Assembly: GCA_964504135.1 (NCBI GenBank)
Contig: CAZDCW010000024.1
Span: forward strand, 1 to 22,821
Source: JACPTG01 sp964504135
GTDB lineage: Archaea > Nanobdellota > Nanobdellia > Woesearchaeales > UBA10216
DNA length: 22,821 nt
Reading direction: 5' to 3'
The translations under genes and the position numbers were made by a program. The notes under the pieces are model-generated. The model made no database searches and had not been told where the DNA came from. It saw only the letters and a list, made by a program, of their open reading frames with translations. Positions 14,578 through 21,557 of the stretch are shown one piece after another; positions within the stretch are counted from its first letter, which is position 1, and each line of letters begins with the position of its first letter.

Positions 14578-14586
14578 TTTTTATAA
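14578..14586. promoter_or_regulatory. Shared TATA element of two divergent genes
   Basis: TTTTTATAA read on plus, TTATAAAAA on minus. Its centre (~14582) is about 27 nt from the + start at 14609 and about 27 nt from the - start at 14555, so one element appears to serve both leaderless genes. Confidence 0.6.
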
Positions 14587-14608
14587 GGCTTTCCATTCGT
14601 AATATGAA

Positions 14609-15583
14609 ATGAATTTCCAAAACATTCCGAAAGTGGAGAAATACGACTTTTACCTGGATGTTGCCTTCCGGCGGGCAAAGGAGGCTGCAGAGAAGGCGGG
14701 CACAAAGGTAAGGGGGAGAGGGCTTAGGCGCGCATCTGTAATAGAGGCTGAACGCATCAAGAAGGCGGCTGAAACCCTGCACCGGCACCTTCAATCCATC
14801 CTCAAGAGCTTCCCCATGGTCGAACAGCTGCCTGAGTTCTACAGGGAGCTTATAAGATGCTGCGTTGACGTTGACAGGCTCAGGAAGTCCCTTGGCGGAG
14901 TGCTGTGGGCTGACAGGCAGGTCAAAAGGTTCTTCCGGATTTATTATGGAAAGCTGAGGAACTCCAAGGACCTTGAATCACTGTTCAAGCACAAGCGCGG
15001 TTTCTATGGCAGGGTAAGCAGCACAATCAAGCAGATAAAAAACGAGCTGGCCTACCTCGACGAGGCAAGAAGGGTGATGCGCAGGATGCCTGACGTAAAA
15101 ACAGACATCCCCACCATAGTGATTGCAGGCTTTCCAAACGTAGGCAAGACCACCCTCCTCAGGGCGCTGACAGGAAGCGAGCCTGAAATAGCATCGTATC
15201 CCTTTACCACCAAGGGCCTAATGCTGGGGTACGCCGGGCAAAACGGGACTAAAATCCAGGTTATTGACACACCCGGCCTGCTTGACAGGCCATTGGAGCA
15301 GCGGAACAGAATCGAGCTGCAGGCCGTCCTCGCCCTCAAGCACCTCGCGAACAAGGTTGTTTTCATGATTGACCCGACGGAAACCTGCGGGTATGAAATG
15401 GAAGAGCAGCTAGCCCTGCTGAAAGACATAAAGGAAACATTCAAGCAGGAAATAACCGTGGCCATAAACAAGACAGACCTGGCGACACCTGAACAGATTG
15501 CCAACGCTAAAGAAAAGCTGAAGAAATACAGGAGCATAGAGATATCCGCAGACAAGAACAAAGGGACTAAAGAATTGTGGTGA
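14609..15583 (+). CDS. nog1: Nog1-family GTPase, ribosome-assembly factor
   Basis: A 324-residue GTPase expected to act in large-subunit ribosome maturation. The N-terminal ~165 residues form a helical domain with the Nog1 pattern YRELIRCCVDVDRLRKSLGG (78-97) and the basic segment near KVRGRGLRR. The G domain follows: G1 GFPNVGKTT (174-182), a switch region with YPFTTKG, G3 DTPGLLDRP (220-228), G4 NKTD (287-290) and the G5-like SAD (313-315). The start lies 27 nt from a TATA element shared with the divergent gene. Its 3' end overlaps the kinase-like gene by 4-7 nt, so the pair is co-transcribed. Confidence 0.93.
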   Translation: MNFQNIPKVEKYDFYLDVAFRRAKEAAEKAGTKVRGRGLRRASVIEAERIKKAAETLHRHLQSILKSFPMVEQLPEFYRELIRCCVDVDRLRKSLGGVLWADRQVKRFFRIYYGKLRNSKDLESLFKHKRGFYGRVSSTIKQIKNELAYLDEARRVMRRMPDVKTDIPTIVIAGFPNVGKTTLLRALTGSEPEIASYPFTTKGLMLGYAGQNGTKIQVIDTPGLLDRPLEQRNRIELQAVLALKHLANKVVFMIDPTETCGYEMEEQLALLKDIKETFKQEITVAINKTDLATPEQIANAKEKLKKYRSIEISADKNKGTKELW

Positions 15584-17205
15584 CACTTGACAAGGCAGTG
15601 GAGTCAGAATGGACTGAGCTGGGCCGGGGAAAATCAGGCGTCGTGTTAAAAGGCAGTGTTGATGGCAGGCCTGTCGCGAGGAAAAAATTCATCGGGCATC
15701 CGGTAGCTGACTTCTTCAACATAATCGCACTGGGGACGCCAACCCCATACAGAAGCAATATTCACGCTGTCCTTTCCGCTTATTACAGCAGGAGAATCAT
15801 TGGCCGGCTCGCTGAGCACTGGTTCGGCGGCAGACTCAAAGTCGCACAACCCATCGGAGTGGGATGGGATGAAGAACAAAAAACCCACTACATGGATGCT
15901 GAATTTATCGATGGAAGCAAGCCGCAGCTTCATCATCCATTTTCCGCAGGCAGGGAAGGCCAGCTTGAATACCTTGTTAACGAGATTATAAGCCCATTCA
16001 GAAAATTCAAAGAAAAGTCAGGCTTCATAGGCAAGGTATGGCAGTCTGACAACCCGACTGCGATAGGCAATTACCTGACAAAGGAGGATGGGACAGTCTA
16101 TTGCATTGACCTTGAATCAGGAGGAACAGTGTTCCCCTGGCAAATAGCAATAAACCCTGTCAGATTCTTCAGGTACTATTTTCCAATGACCCTGACGGTT
16201 GGAAGGCCGCTTTATGACGATGTGGATATTGGACAACTAAGGCTGTATTTAAAGCAGAACCAAGATGAAATCAAAGGCTCACTTGGGAAGACGACATTTC
16301 TGCAAATGGAAGCCGATACAGACGCCCTTGAATTTAACCAAAAGATATGGAAATCAGCGGGCAGGACAGAAGCGGGAATACTGTACGCCCAGAAAACAGG
16401 AAGAATAACTGAAGGGCAGGCTGAATTTTACAGGAGGCATCCTGCACGGTGGTATGGAAGAGAGGCGGCAAGAATAAGCTGGAAGGCATCTTCAAGGCTC
16501 ACAAGAGACCTCCCACTGGCAGTGTATAACAGGTTAACGATGAACTTCACAAATGACTTAGCCAATGCCGGAAAATTAGCACTCAAAGCAGCCAGGTTCT
16601 TAGCTTCCACAGAATACCGGACTGAATCCGGGAGAGATTACATATGCGGAAGAATAGGAAGATGGGAGACAGACGGAAACCTGACACCAGAAGAAGCGGA
16701 TTTCTACAGGCAAAAGCTGGAAAGCGAAAAGATAAGCGCATACCTGCCTGACTTCGGAGTCCACCTTGGGATATTTTTCGCATCAAAAGCGAGCTACCTG
16801 GCTCCAGCCCTTTATGCGCTTCACATGATAGATGAGGCAGCAGGCATAACCATCATGTCAGGCGGCTCAATAGCAAGAGGCCTGTACACAACCGCCAGAT
16901 TCATCCAATCAACAGCAAAAGGCATGGAAAGGCCCTGGATCGCCCTTGGAGTAAGCTGGATTCATGTGCTTGGCAGCCTTGCCTATCCCCTGCAACTTTC
17001 CAGAACCGGCACAGAAAGCGACAGGAAACTCGGGGAATTCCTTGTTTATGACACATTCACATCCATTGGAAGAAAGATCCCGATATACGGCGGGGAAAAC
17101 ACGACAACAGAGCACTTCTTCAACCATATTCCTGACATTTTATTCAGAAACAGAACCCTCACTTATTCTCAACAACCTGAACAGAAAACGAGCAGGACAT
17201 CTTAG
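15577..17205 (+). CDS. Kinase-like protein with a membrane-associated C-terminal half
   Basis: A 542-residue protein with a divergent kinase-like N-terminal third. LGRGKSGVVLKG (15-26) looks like a nucleotide loop, VARKKF (33-38) supplies a lysine, SDNPTAIGNYL (157-167) resembles a catalytic loop, and VYCIDLESGG (174-183) resembles the metal-binding DxD/DFG step (Asp178). The middle is charged and holds a repeated GRITEGQAEFYR / GNLTPEEADFYR motif (about 275-286 and 367-378). After GVHLGIF the C-terminal region has hydrophobic segments (about 394-418, 453-473), suggesting membrane association. The first GTG (15577) or the next (15580, GTGA overlap with nog1) may start it. Its end overlaps rpl10e by 47 nt. 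Catalytic activity and substrate are unknown. Confidence 0.7.
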   Translation: MVTLDKAVESEWTELGRGKSGVVLKGSVDGRPVARKKFIGHPVADFFNIIALGTPTPYRSNIHAVLSAYYSRRIIGRLAEHWFGGRLKVAQPIGVGWDEEQKTHYMDAEFIDGSKPQLHHPFSAGREGQLEYLVNEIISPFRKFKEKSGFIGKVWQSDNPTAIGNYLTKEDGTVYCIDLESGGTVFPWQIAINPVRFFRYYFPMTLTVGRPLYDDVDIGQLRLYLKQNQDEIKGSLGKTTFLQMEADTDALEFNQKIWKSAGRTEAGILYAQKTGRITEGQAEFYRRHPARWYGREAARISWKASSRLTRDLPLAVYNRLTMNFTNDLANAGKLALKAARFLASTEYRTESGRDYICGRIGRWETDGNLTPEEADFYRQKLESEKISAYLPDFGVHLGIFFASKASYLAPALYALHMIDEAAGITIMSGGSIARGLYTTARFIQSTAKGMERPWIALGVSWIHVLGSLAYPLQLSRTGTESDRKLGEFLVYDTFTSIGRKIPIYGGENTTTEHFFNHIPDILFRNRTLTYSQQPEQKTSRTS

Positions 17206-17680
17206 TCAGGGCCTTACGCAGGGCCTCCTTTGCAACAGGGATATTGTCCCTGTCCACGCCAATATCCATAACAGCCCTGCCCTTCCTTACCTGAGCAGCA
17301 ACGCCAATCGGCTTTCCGAAGGACTTCTGCATGCCAGTGCTCATCCTGTCAGCGCCTGCGCCTGAAGCAAGCGGGTTCTCCCTCAGGACATGAAAAGGGA
17401 AGACCCTCAGCCTGAAATAGTACCCGAGCTTCCCAAGGTTGCCCTCAAGGTGCCTGAGGCTAGTCTGACTCGCCGACTCAAGGCTCTCCTGCCTAATCTG
17501 GACACTGGCCTTGGGGATGAGGTTCAGGACGTACTTATACTTCCTGTTCTCGCCCATCTCAAACCGCGATATCTTGATATTGGGCGTCATCCTCACGAAT
17601 GACTTGCCCTTGAACTTTGAAATCCTCGTATTGGGCCTTTCTATTGTCCTGTAACTAACCCCTTTCCTGAGCTTTGCCAT
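17159..17680 (-). CDS. rpl10e: Large-subunit ribosomal protein L10e (uL16)
   Basis: A 173-residue ribosomal protein of normal archaeal length. The signature FPFHVLRENPLASGAGADRMSTGMQK (94-119) and the following FGKPIGVAAQVRKGRAVMDI are unmistakable L10e/L16. It sits at the central protuberance side of the large subunit and contacts the tRNA region. The ATG lies 27 nt from a TATA-like TTTTTAAACA (17701-17710), consistent with a leaderless mRNA. Its last 47 nt overlap the convergent kinase-like gene at 17159-17205. It stands alone here, not in a ribosomal operon, although the neighbouring nog1 also serves ribosome assembly. Confidence 0.97.
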   Translation of the reverse strand: MAKLRKGVSYRTIERPNTRISKFKGKSFVRMTPNIKISRFEMGENRKYKYVLNLIPKASVQIRQESLESASQTSLRHLEGNLGKLGYYFRLRVFPFHVLRENPLASGAGADRMSTGMQKSFGKPIGVAAQVRKGRAVMDIGVDRDNIPVAKEALRKALTKMSCSFSVQVVENK

Positions 17681-17700
17681 GGAGAAGGGAAAAGGGAGGC

Positions 17701-17710
17701 TGTTTAAAAA
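17701..17710 (-). promoter_or_regulatory. rpl10e: TATA-like element of rpl10e
   Basis: TTTTTAAACA on the minus strand, centred about 26 nt before the ATG at 17680. Confidence 0.5.
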
Positions 17711-17738
17711 GATTGCTAAAAGCTGCAGGCATCACCAG

Positions 17739-18179
17739 CTACAAATGAACAATATTTGCCTTAGGCAACTGCCTGCAAAAAAACTCTGCCAGGAGCCTCC
17801 TGTGACATTTATCAGCCTCTGCCTCCGAACAAAGCAGACAAACCCCCGCTTTATCCCCAACTAATTTATCCTTAAACCTTTCAAGTTTTCTATCCTTAAT
17901 CAATTCTCTGAAACCTTCCGCATATTTCTCCCAGTCCTTGTCTTTTCTATAAGTTTTCAGGAGGCCTTCAGTTGGAGAAAATTCTGGCACGATTTCATAC
18001 CTTATTTTTAGGGTTTCTTCCAGAATATACTTAAGGTCCCGGCTTTTAGCGAATCCAGACAACTGCGAGTCCCTCCTTAATCTCGTATCAATTATCCTGC
18101 TTACCCTGTTTCTGTCCAATATTTCTGCAAAATCCTTCAATGACTTTTTTGCAAACCCTATCGTAAAAATAGTCACCAT
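17739..18179 (-). CDS. DUF488-family protein (second of two)
   Basis: A 146-residue DUF488 protein. IFTIGFAKKSLKDFAEIL (4-21), IIDTRLRRDSQLSGFAK (29-45) and VCLLCSEAEADKCHRRLLAEF (113-133) are diagnostic; the last holds Cys117 and the CHRR motif at 125-128. The function of DUF488 is unknown to me; conserved Arg and Cys-x-E...CHRR suggest a nucleic-acid or nucleotide chemistry, which is inference. It starts 2 nt after the stop of the upstream DUF488 gene and is the last gene of a three-gene operon. It belongs to the 'SGFAK' subtype, distinct from its neighbour. It is not a duplication scar. Confidence 0.9.
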   Translation of the reverse strand: MVTIFTIGFAKKSLKDFAEILDRNRVSRIIDTRLRRDSQLSGFAKSRDLKYILEETLKIRYEIVPEFSPTEGLLKTYRKDKDWEKYAEGFRELIKDRKLERFKDKLVGDKAGVCLLCSEAEADKCHRRLLAEFFCRQLPKANIVHL

Positions 18180-18181
18180 TT

Positions 18182-18640
18182 TCAGAAGTTCACAAGTGTC
18201 CTCTGGCCAATTCTCTGAGGTTTTCCTCTCCTGCTAATATCCTCAACCATAAATCCAGCCTCGGCAAGCCTTAAACCTATAAATCTCCTGTGGCACCTGC
18301 CATAGTCAATCTCCGAGCACATGATAGCGGCTCTCCGGCCATTAATCGCCCTGAGAAGCAAAGCCATCCCCCGGGTAAACTCCTCTGAATTCAGATATTT
18401 GGCGAACCACTCCGGATTCCTCCTTCCCCCCAGCACATTACCCATATGCACATACTCAATGTCATCTTTGGCTAAAAAGCCCCTTATGCTGCCCTCATTG
18501 AACTCAGGGACGTACCTGCTGAACGGCACGCTTCTGACATCAACAAGCAGATCCACCTTCATTTCATTCAGCAATCCTACAAACTCGGCCACTTTCATGT
18601 TTCCATGACCCACCAAATACGCAATATGCCGCATTTTCAT
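18182..18640 (-). CDS. DUF488-family protein (first of two)
   Basis: A 152-residue DUF488 protein with the more common signature: IAYLVGHGNMKVAEFVGLL (6-24), LLVDVRSVPFSRYVPEFN (31-48), HMGNVLGGRRNPEW (65-78) and IMCSEIDYGRCHRRFIG (106-122; Cys108, CHRR 116-119). The start at 18640 is chosen because it forms an ATGA overlap with the upstream stop, as in other operons here; the frame runs to 18742 but would overlap far into the upstream gene. It sits between the OB-like gene and the second DUF488 gene. Function is unknown; co-expression of two DUF488 subtypes suggests they work together or as a heterodimer, which is inference. Confidence 0.9.
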   Translation of the reverse strand: MKMRHIAYLVGHGNMKVAEFVGLLNEMKVDLLVDVRSVPFSRYVPEFNEGSIRGFLAKDDIEYVHMGNVLGGRRNPEWFAKYLNSEEFTRGMALLLRAINGRRAAIMCSEIDYGRCHRRFIGLRLAEAGFMVEDISRRGKPQRIGQRTLVNF

Positions 18641-19692
18641 TTCCTCAATTTTGTGAACAACTGCAAAATCTCCTTGACGGCCCTTATTTTCCCAAGGATA
18701 TCCTCGGGGACAAATTCCTCTATCCTCTCCTTCGGGTACCATACCCTCTCGAATTTACGGCAAAATACAACCATTCTTTCACTATCATACTGGCTTATTC
18801 CCTTTTTAACCATTTCTTTTTTTATTATTTCCTTCAATTCATTTTCCCTTTTTTGCAGTCTGTCCAATGCCGCCTTGGTTTCGTAATACTCATCCATCAG
18901 TTCGGGATCCAGGGCCTCGGCTGACTGGCCTTGGAATTCAGGAACATGCTTTGTCGCTGCTCCCTGCATAGGAAACAAGGCTGCGTAGTCAATACTTTGC
19001 CCATACTCAGGAACTGTATTTATTGCAACAGCCATTGGCCAGTAATCGCCTTTCCATAGCTCGGCAGTCAAGCCTACAACAATAAAAAATCTTTCGGTGT
19101 TCAGAAGGCGTTTTACATGCGCCCCATTCAACCTGAGATAGGGCGCATTCATTTGTTCCAAAAAGTCCTTAGCAAAAGCCAGGAATCTTAAGTCGGTGCA
19201 GGGCAAGCTCCTCCCATTCTGGTTTTTTATGCTTACCCCACCCACACTGAAATCCACCCGGGCCTTGACCTCTTCATCCTCGTTCCGCAATTCCACAGAA
19301 TCAAGGGCTACAGGCCCGAGCATGATTAATGAACGGTTTTTCACCTTTAGCAATGTGCACATGTCCAGCCCTGGATTGGAGGCAATCATTGAATTTTCGG
19401 ATAACATTGAGAAAAGCCTTTCCCTTTCCGCGTCCATCAGGCTTTTCACATGCGTTATGCGCGTGTTTTCATCAATAATGTAATTCTCCTTCTGATATCC
19501 TGAAGGATCGGCCTTTCCAGTGGAAAAATCATAAACGCATGAGGGTGAAATGCACATATTGTCATTCAGCATGATATCTGCCAACACCAGTATTCTTGCC
19601 TTAACCGGCCTTAGCCAGTTTAAATTTTCATCCACCCCGGCTATGCAGACCCCATTATCCCTTCTTGATACAGCTAAAATGGTGGCTTCCAT
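18637..19692 (-). CDS. OB-like/coiled-coil protein of a DUF488 cassette, function unknown
   Basis: A 351-residue protein. The N-terminal region (GVCIAGVDENLNWLRPVKARIL, about 14-35) resembles the dual-OB-like domain that I recall being encoded next to DUF488 genes; that recall is unverified. The middle (about 100-260) is beta-rich and contains WLRPV, PCTDLRFLAFAKDFL and a DYAALFP stretch. From about 270 to 300 there is a charged coiled coil (KAALDRLQKRENELKEIIKKEM), then MVVFCRKFERVWYPKERIEEFVPEDIL, reminiscent of tail motifs in some phage Gp157-like proteins. No catalytic motif is clear. It heads the operon from a leaderless promoter and its stop overlaps the next ATG. Confidence 0.75.
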   Translation of the reverse strand: MEATILAVSRRDNGVCIAGVDENLNWLRPVKARILVLADIMLNDNMCISPSCVYDFSTGKADPSGYQKENYIIDENTRITHVKSLMDAERERLFSMLSENSMIASNPGLDMCTLLKVKNRSLIMLGPVALDSVELRNEDEEVKARVDFSVGGVSIKNQNGRSLPCTDLRFLAFAKDFLEQMNAPYLRLNGAHVKRLLNTERFFIVVGLTAELWKGDYWPMAVAINTVPEYGQSIDYAALFPMQGAATKHVPEFQGQSAEALDPELMDEYYETKAALDRLQKRENELKEIIKKEMVKKGISQYDSERMVVFCRKFERVWYPKERIEEFVPEDILGKIRAVKEILQLFTKLRK

Positions 19693-19713
19693 TCATCCAG
19701 AGTATACGACGCC

Positions 19714-19723
19714 ATTTAATTAA
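19714..19723 (-). promoter_or_regulatory. TATA-like element of the DUF488 cassette
   Basis: TTAATTAAAT on the minus strand, centred about 27 nt before the ATG at 19692. Confidence 0.5.
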
Positions 19724-19779
19724 CTTTGCCCAGGCCTGTCCAGTGACCAGCGGGTTTTATCGAAAATATATTTGGAAAA

Positions 19780-19788
19780 AATTAAAAA
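19780..19788 (+). promoter_or_regulatory. TATA-like element of the 19811 gene
   Basis: AATTAAAAA centred 27 nt before the ATG at 19811; leaderless spacing. Confidence 0.5.
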
Positions 19789-19810
19789 GCCCCCTCCATT
19801 CGCCTGAATC

Positions 19811-20617
19811 ATGTCCAACCTGTACAACCTTCTGGGACTGCTGGAGGAGGAGGTTTCCATAACTCGGCGGCTGGAAAAGTACACAGCAGCGTCTGACGCG
19901 GCTATCAAACAGGCTCTGGAGCAGAAGGAACTTGCCAGAAATTTTTTCATTGACCAATTGTTTGATGTACTAAGGCATAACCTTCCAATGTTCTCAGTTT
20001 TTGGCCGCAGGTCTGATGATATGAGCCCCATATTCAGGGATTATGGCCTAATCCAGGCACTTCAATTTTCATATAAGCCTTCTTCCCCTTTTGATACGTT
20101 CCCCTTTGTTACAGACTACATTTTGGCTGCGCCAGTCGTTCAGGATGCTGCGCCCGGCTCCTTTCTCATACGCACCTTTGCCGTTCACAGACATAAAGGC
20201 CATGGTGACCTTGTTAGCGTTGACGGGGTGAACCTGTACAGTCCTTTAAGGGACGGGTATCGTATTCCATCCGGGCTGGTGCCAGGACTGAACCATTTGA
20301 ATGTGTCAGAGGAGTCTGGCAGGCGGTTATGGGACAGTTTAACTGGAATAACCCACTCAAGGCTTTGTGCCGCAAGCTTAGGAGAGTTGCCTGATATTGA
20401 AGTTCCTCGCGATATCTTCCCCGGGTTTTATGCCGGACTTATGGCCACTGCGGGGCAGGCCCTATTAGAGCATAGGGTTAAGAATGGTGACGCAGAGGAG
20501 CAAATTTATAAAAATTCAAGGTTAATTAAGGCTGCACAAGGAGAAGGTTCGTTACTTGGGAGAGATTTGTCTCTGCTTATGCGGGTAAATCATGCATTAG
20601 AAGAACCTCGCCCCTGA
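19811..20617 (+). CDS. Unknown soluble protein, 268 residues
   Basis: I do not recognise this protein. The N-terminal ~60 residues form a charged helical or coiled-coil stretch (LLEEEVSITRRLEKY, KQALEQKELARNFF). The middle (about 95-175) is mixed alpha/beta with HRHKGHGDLVSVDGVNLY (126-143), where the His-rich loop could bind a metal. The C-terminal third has an aromatic/small residue cluster GFYAGLMATAGQALL (206-220) and a helical tail. It has no signal peptide and no convincing membrane helix. It has its own leaderless promoter and ends 19 nt before the RibL-like gene, so the two could share a transcript. I can suggest no function. Confidence 0.7.
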   Translation: MSNLYNLLGLLEEEVSITRRLEKYTAASDAAIKQALEQKELARNFFIDQLFDVLRHNLPMFSVFGRRSDDMSPIFRDYGLIQALQFSYKPSSPFDTFPFVTDYILAAPVVQDAAPGSFLIRTFAVHRHKGHGDLVSVDGVNLYSPLRDGYRIPSGLVPGLNHLNVSEESGRRLWDSLTGITHSRLCAASLGELPDIEVPRDIFPGFYAGLMATAGQALLEHRVKNGDAEEQIYKNSRLIKAAQGEGSLLGRDLSLLMRVNHALEEPRP

Positions 20618-20636
20618 TTCAGCAGGACACTCCATT

Positions 20637-21038
20637 ATGAAAAAAGTCATGTGCTTCGGCACCTTTGACGGCATGCACAAGGGGCACGAGTTCTATTTGA
20701 CTGAAGCAAAAAAGAAGGGTGATTATCTGGTGGTTGTTGTGGCCCTTGACGAGACTGTTAATGAGGTGAAGGGCCGCAGGCCGAAACTCCCTGCCTCGGA
20801 AAGGGCATCACTGCTCCGGCAGCTTGGAATTGCCGACAAAGTTCTAATCGGAAACCCCGGCGACAAGCTGATGGTTATTATTGATGAAAGGCCTGACATA
20901 ATTGCGTTGGGCTATGACCAGACTTCCTTTACAGAGAGACTTCAGCAGCAGCTTAATTCATTAGGATTAAACCCTGAAATAATCCGCCTGCCAGCATTCC
21001 AGCCCGAGGTTTACAAGAGCTCTAAGCTTTGGCGTTAG
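20637..21038 (+). CDS. ribL: FAD synthase, archaeal RibL-type nucleotidyltransferase
   Basis: Predicted to transfer AMP to FMN to make FAD. At 133 residues it has the cytidylyltransferase-like fold: FGTFDGMHKGH (7-17) with the HxGH motif, VVVALDETVNEVKGRRP (34-49), and IIALGYDQTSF (88-98). The LGxDQTxF form matches archaeal RibL more than glycerol-3-phosphate cytidylyltransferase. The C terminus (FQPEVYKSSKLWR) is short and lacks the Cys-containing tail that I recall in the methanogen enzyme, so the substrate could be another alcohol phosphate. The end overlaps the convergent winged-helix gene by 17 nt. Confidence 0.85.
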   Translation: MKKVMCFGTFDGMHKGHEFYLTEAKKKGDYLVVVVALDETVNEVKGRRPKLPASERASLLRQLGIADKVLIGNPGDKLMVIIDERPDIIALGYDQTSFTERLQQQLNSLGLNPEIIRLPAFQPEVYKSSKLWR

Positions 21039-21444
21039 CTTCCATTTCCGTGATGGCGTTTATCACCCTGTCCCTAAGGCTTGGATATGCCCTTATCTTC
21101 TCAATAACATTTTCTGTTATTCTCTGAACCCTATCGCGGGCAATTACATCATATGCCATCAGTGAACAACCTAAAATTGCCTCGCCAAGGACCGTGCACT
21201 GGTAGGTTGCCCCTATCCTCTCAGCCAAACCCTGTTCAACTAGGTCATGCAAGTAGTTTTGGACTGTTGAGGCAGGAATTCTGCGGCCAGTAGTATCCTC
21301 AAGAGCGCCCCGAAGCTGCATTAATCGCATTTCCCCGTCAGATATCATTTCCAAGGTAGCCAGCCTTTCCATTCCGCCAAGGGACTTGTAAACCTCCGCA
21401 ACAACTTTCCAATCATACCTCCCAGCATACTTTCCTGGAACCAT
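21022..21444 (-). CDS. Winged-helix transcriptional regulator
   Basis: A 140-residue DNA-binding protein. The core (about 25-90) reads as a winged helix: helix MERLATLEMI, helix MRLMQLRGALED, the recognition-helix-like IPASTVQNYLHDLVEQGLAER (56-76), then the wing GATYQCTVLGEAIL. The C-terminal ~45 residues are helical, possibly for dimerisation. The start is decided by the strong Shine-Dalgarno GGTGGTGAT (21450-21458) 5 nt upstream, and the TATA at 21491-21503 leaves a leader of about 25 nt. It diverges from the TrmB-family gene across a short AT-rich region with inverted repeats. Ligand and targets are unknown. Confidence 0.8.
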   Translation of the reverse strand: MVPGKYAGRYDWKVVAEVYKSLGGMERLATLEMISDGEMRLMQLRGALEDTTGRRIPASTVQNYLHDLVEQGLAERIGATYQCTVLGEAILGCSLMAYDVIARDRVQRITENVIEKIRAYPSLRDRVINAITEMEANAKA

Positions 21445-21449
21445 TGAGC

Positions 21450-21458
21450 ATCACCACC
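21450..21458 (-). promoter_or_regulatory. Shine-Dalgarno of the winged-helix gene
   Basis: GGTGGTGAT on the minus strand, 5 nt before the ATG at 21444; complementary to the archaeal anti-SD. Confidence 0.7.
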
Positions 21459-21490
21459 ATACAGTTGTTAAACTCGGTATTCGGGTCTGC

Positions 21491-21503
21491 CTTAAATTTA
21501 TTT
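21491..21503 (-). promoter_or_regulatory. TATA-like element of the winged-helix gene
   Basis: AAATAAATTTAAG on the minus strand. The start of transcription would be near 21470, giving a short leader with the Shine-Dalgarno. Confidence 0.5.
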
Positions 21504-21526
21504 GTTGTCTTAAAATAAAACGACAA

Positions 21527-21535
21527 TTATAAATA
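21527..21535 (+). promoter_or_regulatory. TATA box of the TrmB-family regulator
   Basis: TTATAAATA centred 27 nt before the ATG at 21558. Inverted repeats TTGTC...GACAA (21505-21526) and CAACTGTTG (21540-21548) flank it and are possible operators. Confidence 0.65.
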
Positions 21536-21557
21536 CAGGCAACTGTTGCACAATTGC

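Noticed and set aside
16428..17127. Short minus-strand frames opposite the kinase-like gene
   Set aside because: No start signals, no motifs and low-complexity composition; they are shadows.
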